A DNA stretch of 64,000 nucleotides from Marasmius tenuissimus (lineage: Eukaryota; Basidiomycota; Agaricomycetes; Agaricales; Marasmiaceae): NCBI GenBank assembly GCA_029532415.1, contig JAQOTA010000050.1, positions 4,960,001-5,024,000 of the forward strand, written 5' to 3'. The position numbers and the translations under genes are program-made. The notes under the pieces are model-generated. The model did no database searches. It saw nothing but the letters and a program-made list of their open reading frames with translations, and had not been told where the DNA came from. Positions 47,410-60,024 of the stretch are shown here, in pieces; position 1 is the stretch's first letter, and each line of letters starts with the position of its first letter.

Positions 47410-47542
47410 TAGATTGTCAATTAGTTTGCTGTACATGGTAAATATGGATCATTCTAATATTCCGTGGCTGTTGAGAGATCATTTTTACAGTCTCTGTAAT
47501 CATGCATGTGTTGATGAATTTGGACTCCTTGCAGGAGCTTCT

Positions 47543-47986
47543 TGTTACGAATCTACCCACTATTCTTCACTTTCCTGGTCCCTTGGTCAACATCCCTTTG
47601 TTTCCACTTCTTTTCACACATATACATGTCCCAGCATCACTGTATGATTCCCATTTCATTCTATGATGTTCCATATCATTCTTTCCTTGATACATTGTTA
47701 CCTGTGTTCCCACTAATGTGTACATGGTTTCCTTTGATCAGATCCACAGATACATCATTTATCCCTTTGCAGTTCATTCCCATGATCATTGTACAGCTTG
47801 GGACTGTCATATATACTCATGGTCACTTTAGATAGTTCCCCAGCTTGTCTATTTTGTTCATACCACTTGCCTAGCTTGTGCTATGTTAAGGGTGTACTTG
47901 CTCAATAACTATCTCTTTCACCCTCAATCCCTAGTCTCAGATTGGATGGCCTGAGAGGTTCCCAGTCACAGAGGCTGTTCATGACA
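47543..47986 (+). mobile_element. Solo LTR of a gypsy-related family (444 bp)
   Basis: TGTTACGAATCTACC to GTTCATGACA with perfect 5-bp duplications CTTCT (47538-47542 and 47987-47991). Related along its length to 27632-28100 (shared TGTTACGAATC start, TCATATAT-ATCATGG-like block near the end). Confidence 0.92.
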
Positions 47987-48712
47987 CTTCTTTTGAAGAA
48001 GATCACATTGGGTGAATAAGATAAGCTTGCAGGAATGGTTAATCAATCAAATAATGCAAGCATTTTTTAGAGAATCCTACTTGAGTATGATCTATCTTTC
48101 CATCTGTTACATCTTTTGATATCATTGGACATATTTTTCTCCAATGATAATCTTTTCATTTATCTCAGACATCTTAGTTCCAAGACTCATGACTCATCCT
48201 ATCTTGATATTTACTCCACATTGTGTTTTACATCCAATTTGGTGGTTCTGAACCCACAACTACTTCAGTGATTGACTTATATTAAAGCTAGCTATTCTCT
48301 GGCATGTAACCTCAGAATTGAAATCAACTTGGTTACTGCTTTACTCCTTCTCTGACTTTCTCTCCAAATCACTTTATATATATCTCTCTCTTTATCTCTG
48401 ACTAAATCAAGGACAGATCAACTCAACAAAGTCAAAACCTTTGACTACTGTCCAACTGCCTGTCCAATCCTCAGACAACAGAACTCTGACTTGTAAGTTG
48501 TCATTTTGACTTGTCAGACTCAGAACTCTGACATCTCTGCTCAGATTTACATCTGGGCAAGCTATCTGCACACCTCTAACATAGTGCTGTGTCATCACTG
48601 TGATTTTTTGTTTATATTAGGCTCCCAAGAAGGAGTCAAGTCAAGTGTGAAGGGCACCTAATTGACTAGTCCTCTGTTCTCAGACTCTGGGGGTACCATC
48701 AAATTTTCTACA
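47987..48712. other. AT-rich upstream region of the DUF6533 gene
   Basis: No ORF of note. A TATA-like TTTATATATATCTC near 48373 lies about 340 bp before the start codon at 48713. That is further than usual, so promoter assignment is weak. Confidence 0.35.
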
Positions 48713-50606
48713 ATGGAGAGCCCTTTCAACTCACAAACTGTTGAACACATGTATGTATCTCAATTTTCATTCCTCAGGAGTCCATGTTGCTGATGATGCA
48801 TAGGCTTCTCAACAAGATGGTCACATTAGCATCATTCAGTGAGCATTCTATGACTTTGGCAGATAGCAGTTGTTGAGCAGTTTCAGCGGTCCTAATCTAC
48901 GACATATTCTTGACTCTCGACGATGAAGTCCAATACATATGGATTCCTTTACATGAAGGGTATCATCCAGTTCTGAACTGGATGACCGTGATGTGGTGTG
49001 TGGTATGTTTTCAATGTCTATCTCTAAATCAAAGAGTCAAGCTATACCTTAGACCAGAACCGGTACCTCTGCCCGGCGTATATGGTGGTTATAATTTGTG
49101 AGTATTCATATTATTTTGGGCAGGGAACAATCACTCAAACTGAGCATCATATTTTTACTCTTTTGCTAATATAGTCCTCCTCCTCCATGATCCTCAGATG
49201 AGTACCATGGTATGCGAGCACTACGTATGGTACCCACAAGTTATGTGGCTCATCGTAACTTCTGCAACCAGCGGTAAGCCATCCTGTCTCTCTGAAATTC
49301 TAGATCATGCATAGACGCATGTCACTCACTACCAGTGTATTTCGTCAAACTTGTTCAAGCACTCTGGTCGCGGCACCTTTATGCAATTATCCTCACATAC
49401 TTACTACTAGCAGCAGAGGTGGCAGTCAAGATTGTAGGTGATTCTGGTTTTTCCTTCATTTCCACGACCATTGATTGCAGCCGTCAGTGGGCAATAACCG
49501 ATATCAAAGGCACTTATTACAAAGAGTGCACTGGTTGTTTCATTTCCTCGAGGATGCCTCAGTGAATATCTCTCTCAATTGCCTCGTTGATCTTTGTTTT
49601 CAAAGGTGTATTCTCAGACATCCCCAATATGTGTATGGGTATGGTGCCGAGCTTGTCTTTGGTACGCATCGTTATTGCATTTTTGTTACTTGAGTATTGT
49701 CCTGAAGTCCAACTTTTTCAACTTCAAGATTCCTTGATGCTCGCCACGACGGCCATTCGGTGCTGGCAGTTGAGAATTGAACGCACAAAGTTTATTAAGG
49801 TGATCTGGAAGGAGAGTAAGTTTGCTCCTCGAAACCTTACTCACGTCCCCGTGCGTTGCGCAAACAGGCTCACATTGGCTGTTTTAGGTATGATATTCCT
49901 CCCGGCGGTGTTTGCAATTCATTTAGCAAATGTTTTACTCACCATTGTGAGTGGGTCGTCGACATTCTCCTTACCGACAAAACTGACAACAACCCTCCTG
50001 CCAGTATGCTACTGTGAGGTCCAAATTTGAGGCAAGATTGGAGTACGGCATTCTGATTGTTCTTCTAGATACCCCTCAAGAACATCATGACAAGTTTTTC
50101 TTCTGTGTGAGTCCGCCTTTAGCCTTCGCAACCACGAACTGGAGCGCTCACGCTTGTTGGTGCTCAGGGGGTGCACTATTATTGTATCGCGCATGATCCT
50201 CAACACGCGAAAAGCCATGGATCCTGAATACGATTTAACCATCGGCTCTCGCCTGTACTTTTGCCCACTCTGGGGGCTAGCATTCATGACAATCCCACCT
50301 TCGGCAGAGGTGGAGGAACAGGAGGAGCGTATGATGGAACCCTCTCCCCAAACCTGGGCCAAGAAAGTAGATCTCGAGAGCTACCCTTACAGTGGTACTC
50401 ACAAAATTGTGACATTCCGAGCACTTTCGGCGGAGGCGGGGGACTCAGAGTGGAGTATGACAGAAACCAGGGCTGAACATCACGCATTAATGGGGTGCAA
50501 CAATGTAAAACGACTAAACATACCATCTTTTGTGATAGGATCCGACCAGATATACGCAACAGAAGGGCAAGAAAAGGAGACATTCGATAGGTTCCAGGCT
50601 CTATGA
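48713..50606 (+). CDS. DUF6533 multi-pass membrane protein
   Basis: Exons joining in phase: 48713-48750, 48804-48838, 48887-48997, 49053-49097, 49175-49273 and 49336-49433. A further exon starts at 49488 and several more follow to the stop at 50606. Introns are 48-62 nt. The N-terminal part gives TVLIYDIFLTLDDEVQYIW, the diagnostic start of fungal DUF6533 proteins (first TM segment followed by LTLDDEVxxIW). More hydrophobic segments follow (YPQVMWLIVTSATS, HLYAIILTYLLLAAEV, SLVRIVIAFLLL, LAVLGMIFLPAVFAIHLANV). The C-terminal exon has IIVSRMILNTRKAM, matching the usual SRMxLNLR end of the last TM, then a soluble acidic tail. The exact donors of the exons after 49488 are uncertain. Basidiomycete genomes carry many such genes; their role is unknown. 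Confidence 0.75.
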
Positions 50607-50859
50607 GATCAAGAGAGACCGACAACTCGGAATGACACTGACAGATGATTGTGTTTTTTCTACCCCCTCCCCGACACTCTACCCGAGCGCAATGCTCCTT
50701 TGACACTCAATTAGAATCCATGTTTCTGTCGTTGAATCATAATTCTCAAGTCTTCCGTGTGATTCTGGTCCGATGAGTTGAATGTTACCATGTGTATATT
50801 CGCCGTACTACAAAAGTCGACTAGTCTAGAGTAAGCATGCAGCACAGGCAAAGGCAAAG

Positions 50860-51090
50860 ACAACTCACTTGCCCTACTCTTTCTTCTCATCTTTGGTTCC
50901 TCGAATCCCCGCATCTATCAATCACCTCTGCTGGGGTACCTGTTTGTTGACGATCATGTTTCAGGAACCATTATGTATTGAGATTGAAATCCCTCCAGGC
51001 ATAGAGCATAAAGACGTCAATACTTCTCTGCCCATCAAAGGTAGAGCGGGAATGTGAAGGATGATGAGACCTATCGTAACGGTGATCTTT
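50860..51090 (-). pseudogene. P0: highly degenerate exon 1 relic of the RGTEEEEAEY family
   Basis: On the minus strand one frame reads a VNK-QV-QQ-R pattern and then GIRGTKDEK before a GT donor (near 50868). This parallels NNDNRVMQQARSTYRHIRGTEEEE of P3. It contains stops. Its position, just upstream of the duplicated block 51300-54990, mirrors P3 relative to 60025-63990. Confidence 0.35.
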
Positions 51091-51299
51091 GAGGGTCCGT
51101 GGGGAATGGAAGTTTTCTGAAAGTGTCAGCCTTATCTATACTCGCACCTCATCAGAAAAAGTGGAAATAACATGCTGTTGAAGTGTAGATGCATCAGAAG
51201 ACCAGAATCATGAGGACGGAATGCACCTACTCGCCACAGTCTGAGTGAACACAAATAGGATCTGAGACCTGAGGCCTAAGGTATGAAAATATGAGACGA

Positions 51300-54200
51300 A
51301 GGCAAGCAAAAGTGGGATGCGCGGTTGGTTGTTCCGGGAAGATTGTTGGGATAGGCGTCAACTTGCTCTTTTGGAGGAAACTTTCGAGTTGCTGACTTAA
51401 AACCAAGAGCTGGTTGAGAGTAGTTCAGGATGTCGATGAGTATCAAATTGAATCATTGTCTGAGCGCTTGAGCTCGGACTGCGGTGGAAGGAAGGAGCAA
51501 CAAGTGGATGGGCTAAGGGCTTTGTCAGCGTCGCGGCGTTAACTCTGACAGCCTCCTACCACCACCTGGCTATCTGACCAAATCCACCACGACCATCCCT
51601 GTACTTGTATAACCTATATGAACGCGAAAATTGCATCTGATTAGGAGGGCTGGTTGGCGCTGTGAAGATGGTATGGTCTTTCGGCTTCATCTGTGAGTGG
51701 TTTTGTCTTTCACTCGAATATCTTGTGCTGTTACACATGTACCAACAAGAACAGGAATACCTCAACGAAACTCTGATACCAGCGTCACTATCAGAAACTC
51801 AGACTAGATGTGGGTATCTTCGTTGTGTACGTGAGCAATCAGGCTGACTGTTTCTATGTAAAGCTCGCCTGATGTGTTCCTGTCCTCCAACCTATCTCAA
51901 CATCCAACCATTATCACGGCCGATACACCCTATCCTTACAAAAAAATAAACCACGGATCCCCACATTCGATCGAAGAGACGCACCAGTAGCCCTCTAAAC
52001 GACAAGCTCGAGCTTGGTTGTTTCACAAGAGCAAAGGAGAGAGCAACGCTTTGTTCGCGACCCTTCTCTTCTCAATCTCGTCATAGGATTTTGCCTTCCC
52101 ACCCGCCGCGTCTCTACCTCTCCGCCATTTATCACAACCTCAACTCAGCCTCCGCTCAGCACTTAGAAATTCCCCGTCGCCGACTCAACGTTCACCTTAT
52201 ACACACTTATCTTCCGCCGGCCGTGAGACCGCCAACAAGCTGGGTCTTCCATCGCCTTGATCTCGAAGCTCAGGATGGGGTCACATATTACCGGGGGAAA
52301 CGTCTGTCTCCGCAAGCTGGCTACGGCTAAACGGGTAGACGAGAGACGGTTTTCAGGTGGTGCCCTCTGGATGGCAGAGCGAATGGTAGTTGTGATTGGG
52401 TGGGACATCCGAAGCAAAAGCATACCCGGCAGCCAACCCCTCCTTCGAGCTCCCGGAAACACCATCTTTCATCACCGTCACTATTCGCCGGTCACATCCG
52501 TCCAACCCTCCATGTCGACATTCATCTTCACCGCCGAACCTTGGAGCATGCATGAACCGGGATATTGATGGCGGTCGGAATTCTCCCTGGCATATATCGC
52601 CATCCTCGCTCGATGAACAGTATGCGCTGCAATTATTGTCAAGACCGATCAGGGCCGTCGGAGTGTTAGCAGAGATGTCGATGTTGGACAAGAGTAGCAC
52701 TGGAGGTGAAGATCGGATCGACGCCAAGGGCAGAGGGAAGAACATCGTTATTGAGACGAATACGAATGTTCGCCATTTACAACAGCCAGCTCACGTCGTT
52801 CAATGCACCAAACTCCATACCCTCCGAGTCGACTACCTACCAAGTGTTATTCATTTCACTTGTCGTTCTCTGCAAATCAGACTTCTGCAACCCATCCGAC
52901 TCGAATCGCGACCACCACTCGAACTCAGCTACTAGTTCAATACGGCTGTTGCGACCAGATTTCCTTCTCGTACCTGCGTATCCGGAGTCTGAAGGGTCGG
53001 TGTGGACACGGCGACTCAAATACACATGTTAATTAGGTCCATTCACTATATCCACAGACCTCGGATGGTCCACGGTCATCCAACTCAACGTTTCTCGATG
53101 ATACTTCTCCTCTCGATCAACCTTATTTGAATACACGACCTTTCCTCCCTACCCAATCTCCACCATCGTCGCTACGACTACGTGGGCCTCCAAACTCGAA
53201 ACAGAGCCTTATCTTCCTCCTCTTCGGAGGACTTATTATAGCATGTTAACGGCCACCCACCCGAGAACGCCTACCCAACGCCCTTCGCCACGCCACCTAC
53301 GGGGTTTTGGTGGTGGTCTACCGCATCGCCACCTACTGCGAAACCGACGGGGTCACCAAGACACTTGGAATCCAGTATGGTGGTGGCGTTTGAGATGAAG
53401 ATCAGGCTTCACGCGGGAAAATGTGTTTCATTTGTAGCTTGCACCATTCCTCTCGATGTCGTTATGGTGCTCACGGCTGGTGAGAGCAACCGCTTTCCCC
53501 TTTCCTTTCGAGGAGCAAGGAGAATGGGAGGTTGGTCGGCGACATTGACGACATATCGGCCGTATCTGAAAATAGAGAAACGATGGATGAGATGTGTGAG
53601 AGTGGGGGCTTTCGTTGCTATCCTCGACCGGGGCAGCCGGGTTTGCAGCGGGCAGGTAAGGACTCATGATACCCGTACCATTTTGCGCTGCTGATCTTTC
53701 TCTGCTTTTCTCTAGCGAGCTATCTATTTGTCGACGTGAGGATGATCATACGGGTCGCCGGAGGTTCATCTTCGACGAAAGTTTTTGTTCTCGAAGACGT
53801 GGCGAGAAAGGGTATAGGACAGTCGAGGTAGGCCGTCTCGTTTTCATCCATCAGGCCGACGCCGACTGACTTTTTCTCCTGGGTACCGCTAGGCCAGCAA
53901 CGGTGCAAGATATGGTCGGTGAACGTGTTATCGAATGAGAACGGGCTTGAGATAGAAGGTCATTTTCTCGGGAAACCGGCTGTATCTTGGCTTTCGGAAG
54001 AGCTATGGACCCTCTACGTTTTTTACCAATCCGAGACCGTAGTTCTGCTTCCTTCCGAAGTATACTTACGCACGTAGATAGATAAACGCGCAAAGCTTCT
54101 ATTCTTTGAACTTTATGCATATCTTTCCTACCTCTCTTACGCGTACTGTTCTCATGCTATTGAAGACTACCTCCCGTATTCACTTGTTCTCAAAAAATTT

Positions 54201-54990
54201 GTGCGGTAAAACCACCTCGGAAGATCTGAGCGAGTGAATACCGTCGTCGACCTATACAACTGGGTGAGTCCTCTACAGCCATCCTGACACTGATCATGGT
54301 CGCCTAATGCAGGGACTCCTCAGCTTCCAAGCCTGTGAGGCTGTCAGTCGTGCTCCCGCGAATCAAATTCGATATTCCCATCCACTCATCAATCCCTTCC
54401 CTACCGCGCGGCCTGCGACTCGCAAGCACTCTCACCTCGTTGGTCATGGGGCCTGAATACTGCAAACCCATCGATTATTATGGATGATGGTCTCTGTATG
54501 CCTGAGCTCACGAGGGATCGAACGAAACACCTTCAACCAGGATGGAGGCTCGGTTGGCGGCGAAAGGCCACAAGATCGGTATCTGGTTCCCCCGCGAACG
54601 TGTAAATCACGGTAGAAAGAAGGTTATGATTGAGAATACTTTGCTCCCCGGTGTATAGCTGAAAAGCCAGGCTGAAGAACCAAAGATTAACCTTCGAGCT
54701 TCAGGAACGATCGATATTTAGCGTACACTTGGACCCACAAGTCTTCACTCGGCCGCCTCCGAACCCAGTTACTTTTAGAATGAGGGGACATCAACACCGT
54801 GAGATTAAAGTAGGGAGAATACATAGAACAAGTAAGACTAATACAATGCGTATTATACGTACTGGTATCTTCCAGGGGCCAGAGCAAGAGGGAGGGCCGA
54901 GGCTTGGTACGAACGGAATAAATGCCCAAATAATGATAGAAGCTGACTACGTTCACTACCCTACTCAATCGACGGCGCTATCACCATCCT
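51300..54990 (+). repeat. Segmental duplication, copy 1
   Basis: Collinear with 60025-63990. Anchors include GATGCGCGG (51318 and 60025), CTGTGAGTGGTTTT with GAACAGGAATACCTCAACG (51691 and 60352), GAACGAAACACCTTCA (near 54520 and 63498), GGACCCACAAGTCTTCAC (near 54731 and 63710), and the shared 3' end of the P gene. The offset drifts from about 8.66 to 8.97 kb through indels. ORFs inside (52091-53036, 53365-53869) are not conserved in the other copy, so I do not call genes here. Confidence 0.85.
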
Positions 54991-57900
54991 GATCCCCCGT
55001 CGACGAGCTCGATACAAGACGATGGCGTTGGCCGCGGCGAGATGCTGCAGGTGCACCGCTGTCAGAGAGGGATGACCCAAACGGCCCCCAGAGGTCCTGC
55101 GCCGTGGTAAGAGAAGGGCGTGGAGTCGCTGACACCCGAGGGATAAGGGAGGCGAACGGCGTGATAATTCGCATTCTAGAAGTACGAATCAGCTTGGGAG
55201 GAGGAGTGAGCTGAACCGCAGGTCCGTCGTCGTGTACTCTGCTGTCGGCGTCGCCAAATGGTGAGACGTGAGAGATGTCCACCCCTCCGACGTTGTGATT
55301 GTTGTCGATATCGTGTCTCGTGGTGACGACGCTGTTGACTTCGGAATGAATACTTGGAGCAGTATCAGCGCCGCCCGTTACGTTGCCAGCAGGTGAATCG
55401 GCACCATGGTTACAACCTGAAGCGGACCCAGAACTGCAAGGTTGTAGACAGTCTGCGAATATGTCGTTGCTGGCGGCGACATCTTTATGGAGGGGATCCT
55501 AGAAGTACGTTGGTAAAAGTGGCAGAGGAAGGATATGGGTACAATGACACACCTGATATGGACGATCGCCAGTCTCTAGCTCTCCGGGATCTGTAGTGCT
55601 GGCAACATCATCTAGGCTGATAGCTGTTGCACTCTCCCTGAGCCATCGCTCAATGCGAAGCTGAGGACTGCCCCAGGAATCTGCGTCCTCGACTGACTGT
55701 GGGTCTGATGCGTTTGATAGGTCTACTGGATCACCGCTGACGGAACCGTCGCCACTGTCGGAGCCTTCACTGATGGTTGTTGGAATCTCCTTAAGCCATC
55801 GTGCAATGCGAAGCTGAAGATAGTAATCCGCGTCCATGACCGGCTGTAGGTCTGGCACGTTTGATAGGTCTACTAAATCACCGCTGACAGAACTGTCGCT
55901 ACTGTCGGAGCCTTCATTAAAGTGATTTCGCACATGCTCTTTGAGAAGTTCGAAGCAGAAATCCGAGAAAAGTTTTGCTTGTTCTGCCTCATCGCTGGCT
56001 CTTTCTTGGCTGGTTTCATCAGCGACGTCATCGACGTTCCAGCCTTTCCCTAATGTGATGTCAGGAGGACTGGTGTCGTTGCTGGCTTCGCTGCTAGTGT
56101 CGTCAAAGCCGTCGCTATTGTCAGAGATACCGAAATTCTCTGCGCAGAGATAAGAAAATGAGTGACACGATTGAGAGTTGGCGCACCTTCGAGAACTTCT
56201 TCAAATCTATCTGAGTCGTCTATGGGCTGGAAAATATTATCACCATATCCAAGGTGTCGGGCAAAATTGATGGTTTTCGGGTCAAAACCTCGGCCAAGCT
56301 GGTATTCGTGTAGGTGTTTGTAGTCATTGGTAGACCAGGAATATGAGTATAGGCCCGGGCCTCTATATGAGCACGAGAGACTGCTGGAAACGCCGAAATA
56401 GTCGCATGCTTTGCGTGAAAGTCGATGTTGACCGTCTTCATGGAAAGACCAGAAGGGGGGCGAGTAGGTGTTGTTGTCGTCAAAGTCGGGAGGAGGTAGA
56501 TGGACAAACAAGTAGAGTGATTGCCGGCGTCGTCGTCGGATTGTGTCTGGGGAATGCCAAAGGCCGCCTGTCAACTCTGCGTAACGGTAGACGAGCCCTA
56601 GGCAACGTTAGCCAGTGAAAAAATGGGGCGCAAGACAATGGCGCACAATAAACGCTCAGATCTCCTTCCAAAGATATTCCAAGAGAATTGAATGTGCTTG
56701 ACGCTTGTGACATCCAGTTCATTTCTCTTCCCGTGTTCAACGACAAGGAAAATGTAACTGTATACTCATGACCATCTGGATGCTCACGACGAGGCTTGAG
56801 CCGGAATCTACTCCTGTGTATTCAGACAGAGTAGTCTATGATTTACGAGAAGCTCACCTTGTCCATCCATTTTCCAACACTTGCCTGTCTACGAAGCTGC
56901 CATCATCATTTTTCCAGATGTTATTTGCGAAGGCGATGGGGGTTTGGGTCGAAGCAGAAAAAATGATCGGCCGATTGAACGAATCAGGCACGCCTGTTTT
57001 ATGCTGAGTCCACCTCCGATAAATTGCTTCCACCACTACGTCATCAAGTTCTTTCGACTTTTGACTCCGCAGGAAGCGCAAGAAAACATCTACTTGGAAA
57101 AGGTCAGTAGTCAAAGGTAGATTCTCAAACTTCGAATAATTTTTGTTCCAGTTGATGTGCCCATGCCCGGGCCCTTCTGGACCTCGACAGATCAATCCTC
57201 GGGTGGGATCCACCCACAGCTCTCGCAAATGATGACAATCCGAGAATTCCGGATGGACCTATATCTGCGTGATCGAAATGTTCGACTTCACAACTTCGGC
57301 AACTTACAAACAGATTATAGAAGTAGATGTCAGCAAGCCATCCTAAATTTCTCCTCAAGTGCGCGATTGGGATGAGGCCTAAAATGAAACAGATCAGTCT
57401 CGGCTCCAAACAAGTACATATATAATTACTTACCACCCGAGAAAATCAGTAATGGAACTTTGGACCGGTTGAGCGCAACAAGATGCGCATTGTTCACACA
57501 TCTGAAACATCGACTTCAAGTCTGCTTGAAAAGGGCAAATGGATGCGAGACCTACAAAGTTTGTCCAGAATAATGAGCAAAGCCGTATTTCCATTCCTAT
57601 CTTGACAGTCAGTAGCTCGAAACTTGCTCAGAAAGCGTAAATGCATACCTTTGGCGCATCCCGTCCGCCGTAGGCCTCCACAGTGACTATGTTTCCTATC
57701 CCGTCCCCTGCCACAACTCGTCCAATGAAGATGCTCCGCTCGCAATCCGAGTGCCAGAAAGTTTTTTGGCGGTGGATCAACTGGAGGAGTTGGATATCAC
57801 CACGTTTGTATTCGCGGTACTGCGAGATTCGACAAAAGTGAGCACGCCACACGACCAAGGATGATGACTATGCTACCCACCTCTTCATACTCTGCCTCCT

Positions 57901-58105
57901 CTTCTTCCGTCCCCCGGATGTGCCGATATGTCGATCGCGCCTGCTGCATTACCCTGTTGTCGTTGTTAATAGTAAACGCCCCAGGTCCACTATTGATGTT
58001 GTGGTCCCTCCATGACATGGAGTAGACGTCCACGGCAGGCTCAGTGCCATCAAAAGTTCGCTGAGAATCCCTGGCGGAGTAGAAAAGTGAATGTGGATGG
58101 GACAT
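54965..58105 (-). CDS. P3: intact ten-exon member of the RGTEEEEAEY family, 878 residues
   Basis: Exons (minus): 58105-57881, 57819-57649, 57596-57556, 57501-57434, 57378-57308, 57219-56858, 56813-56647, 56597-56187, 56139-55553 and 55498-54965. The nine introns are 44-88 nt, GT-AG, and the total is 879 codons with the stop. Exon 1 holds SWRDHNINSGPGAFTINNDN and ends RGTEEEEAEYEE. Exon 2 begins YREYKRGDIQLLQLIHR. Exon 6 has LWVDPTRGLICRGPEGPG (about residue 193) and VFLRFLRSQKSKEL. Exon 8 (about 369-505) has WSFHEDG, SWSTNDYK and GFDPKTINFARHLGY. Exon 9 (about 506-701) is acidic, Ser/Asp-rich, and contains two tandem 49-residue repeats. Exon 10 is disordered and ends DGDSAVD. No signal peptide, TM segment or enzyme motif is evident. 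It resembles multi-copy agaric hypothetical proteins; function unknown. Confidence 0.82.
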
Positions 58106-60024
58106 GTCGTCGTGTCAGTGGTGGCCGTCGAGGGTGTGTTCAAAGTGTGTCTATGAACACTGGTCTTAAATACTGAACGCTTAGAACGGGAGACATGCTG
58201 TTGAACGTTAATCTGTCAGAAGGCAGGGCGGCAGCGTGAACGTTGACGTTGAGCTCGCCGAGTAAGTAGCTTTCATCCCCAGAGATTGGATGGCTATGCG
58301 TTCTGACCTGCATGAGTACCCGAAATTGCACACCTATGCTAACGGATATGAGAACGAGATTACTTGCGTTAGAGCGCTGACATTCAACGACCCATAGTGG
58401 GAATAAGGAACGACTCACCATAGTGATTTGTACATGCCGACCGGTCACGGTGATTTACCAGATAAGGAGGGAAGCAATGTGGCGTGGGACTAAGAGATGG
58501 GCTGTACTCGGCAGGTGAGTAACAGCTTATCCCTGAGCCCCAGACAATAGGAAGCACCGCAAATGCCGGGGTGTACGTTGTAACACGATGAACGAATATG
58601 CTCGTGAGCTCCCAGGAACCCGAAGCAGCGAATTAGAGAGCGTCAACATTTTCATTCGGAACGTTTTTGAGACAGAGTGAGGCGTTCTGAGGATGAATGT
58701 GTCTCGGTGCTACGCTAACGCGAATAGATCGGATGATAATCGAGGAAAGATCAGTCGACGACTACTTACCAGCCTTGCCCAGCTACTCTAAACGCAAGGG
58801 TCCTAATTCGGCTCGAGTTTCCTGGTCCTTGAAGCTTGAAGCCTCAAAGAGATCAAGACGATACAGCGCCAATACAAAACCGTGCAAGCTTGAGCTATGT
58901 CGAGGAATCCTAGGAGCGTGCATTCAGAGCTTCTATTAGTACATAGAAGCTTTGAACATGATCGAGACGAGATGAAATATCGAGGGGGAAAAACGAGTGT
59001 AGTGACCCCTCAATTATACAGAACCCCGTTATCAACCTTCGCCATCATCGTCCCATCCAAACCCAAGATGCCGGTCGTCGTTGTAACCGTATCCCCGTCC
59101 AAGGGTTTCAGTCGACATCCTCCCAATGCCCAACACCATCGCCACAATGTCCGACATCATCAATAAAGTCCAGTTCTTTGTCTCCTTCGATGGCACCAAC
59201 CAAAGCCCAATCGACAGATCCGTCCTACTTCCCTATCGCTGACGCGAGAGCGAGCCCAATTAGTAGTGGGCACCGAACGAGATGACACTGTTCGATTTTC
59301 TTTACCCCCTTCAAATCCGTCTTGCATTCGCCTAAAATACCAATGATTGTGCACATCTCCTCTGCATGTACTAGCGAAGCAGAGACAGTCCTTCGCAATC
59401 GTATTTCCATCATCAAGGGAGAACGGGTTCTTCTCCCTCCCGTTCACGGTGAGCTGCCGTTCAGGTAACACTTGGTAGACGCCAGCCCATTATCGTAGCG
59501 CTCGTCGATCAGGGAGGTATCTGAATGTACCTTGGTGGTTATTTGACCAGAATCGTCGGGTTTAACTTGGTACTTGGGGACTTTGGCGTGCAGAGCTTGG
59601 TGAAGTTTCCTGGTCCCGGTGAGCGCCCACAAACTTGAACTTCAGACGGAGGAGTATTCAGCACCACTAATCCATGAATTGAAATATCTTGAGAGCCTAT
59701 ACGAACTTCGAAGCTTGGAGGTCGTAGGAATTTGCGATAGATGTGTAGATAATCGGCCGTAGGTCTGGAATAAGGCTTATGGGGGGTTGATGGTTGACGA
59801 CGGTAATGGCGACGAAACAGAGGTGGTAAGGATGGAATGGTGAGTGTTTCGAAACTGGTTCGGATAGCGTAGAGAACGAGTCTGAAAGCACGGCGTGATC
59901 GTCAACGATGAAGTTATCGTTGATGGGGTTCTGGGCGCAAGAGAGCTCGGGGTCGGTTCACTTCTTATGAGACATCATCGTTATATGGCGGCGGCGACGT
60001 CACCGGCGGTACGTCGGGGGTGAG
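58106..60024. other. Upstream flank of P3, no confident gene
   Basis: Contains short overlapping ORFs on both strands (58897-59166 plus, 59160-59471 minus) that are not supported elsewhere. Two stretches (58830-58915 and 59140-59230) match the P1a upstream flank. Most of this 1.9 kb is missing between the P0 relic and 51300, which explains the change in duplication offset. Confidence 0.45.

Noticed and set aside
52396..52935. 179-codon plus-strand ORF in the duplicated block
   Set aside because: The collinear copy near 61150-61700 does not preserve the frame, which argues for non-coding spacer.
54687..54968. 93-codon minus ORF similar to 63664-63942
   Set aside because: It lies in the 3' flank of P3/P4. 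The similarity is explained by the segmental duplication, and the frames diverge in the middle.
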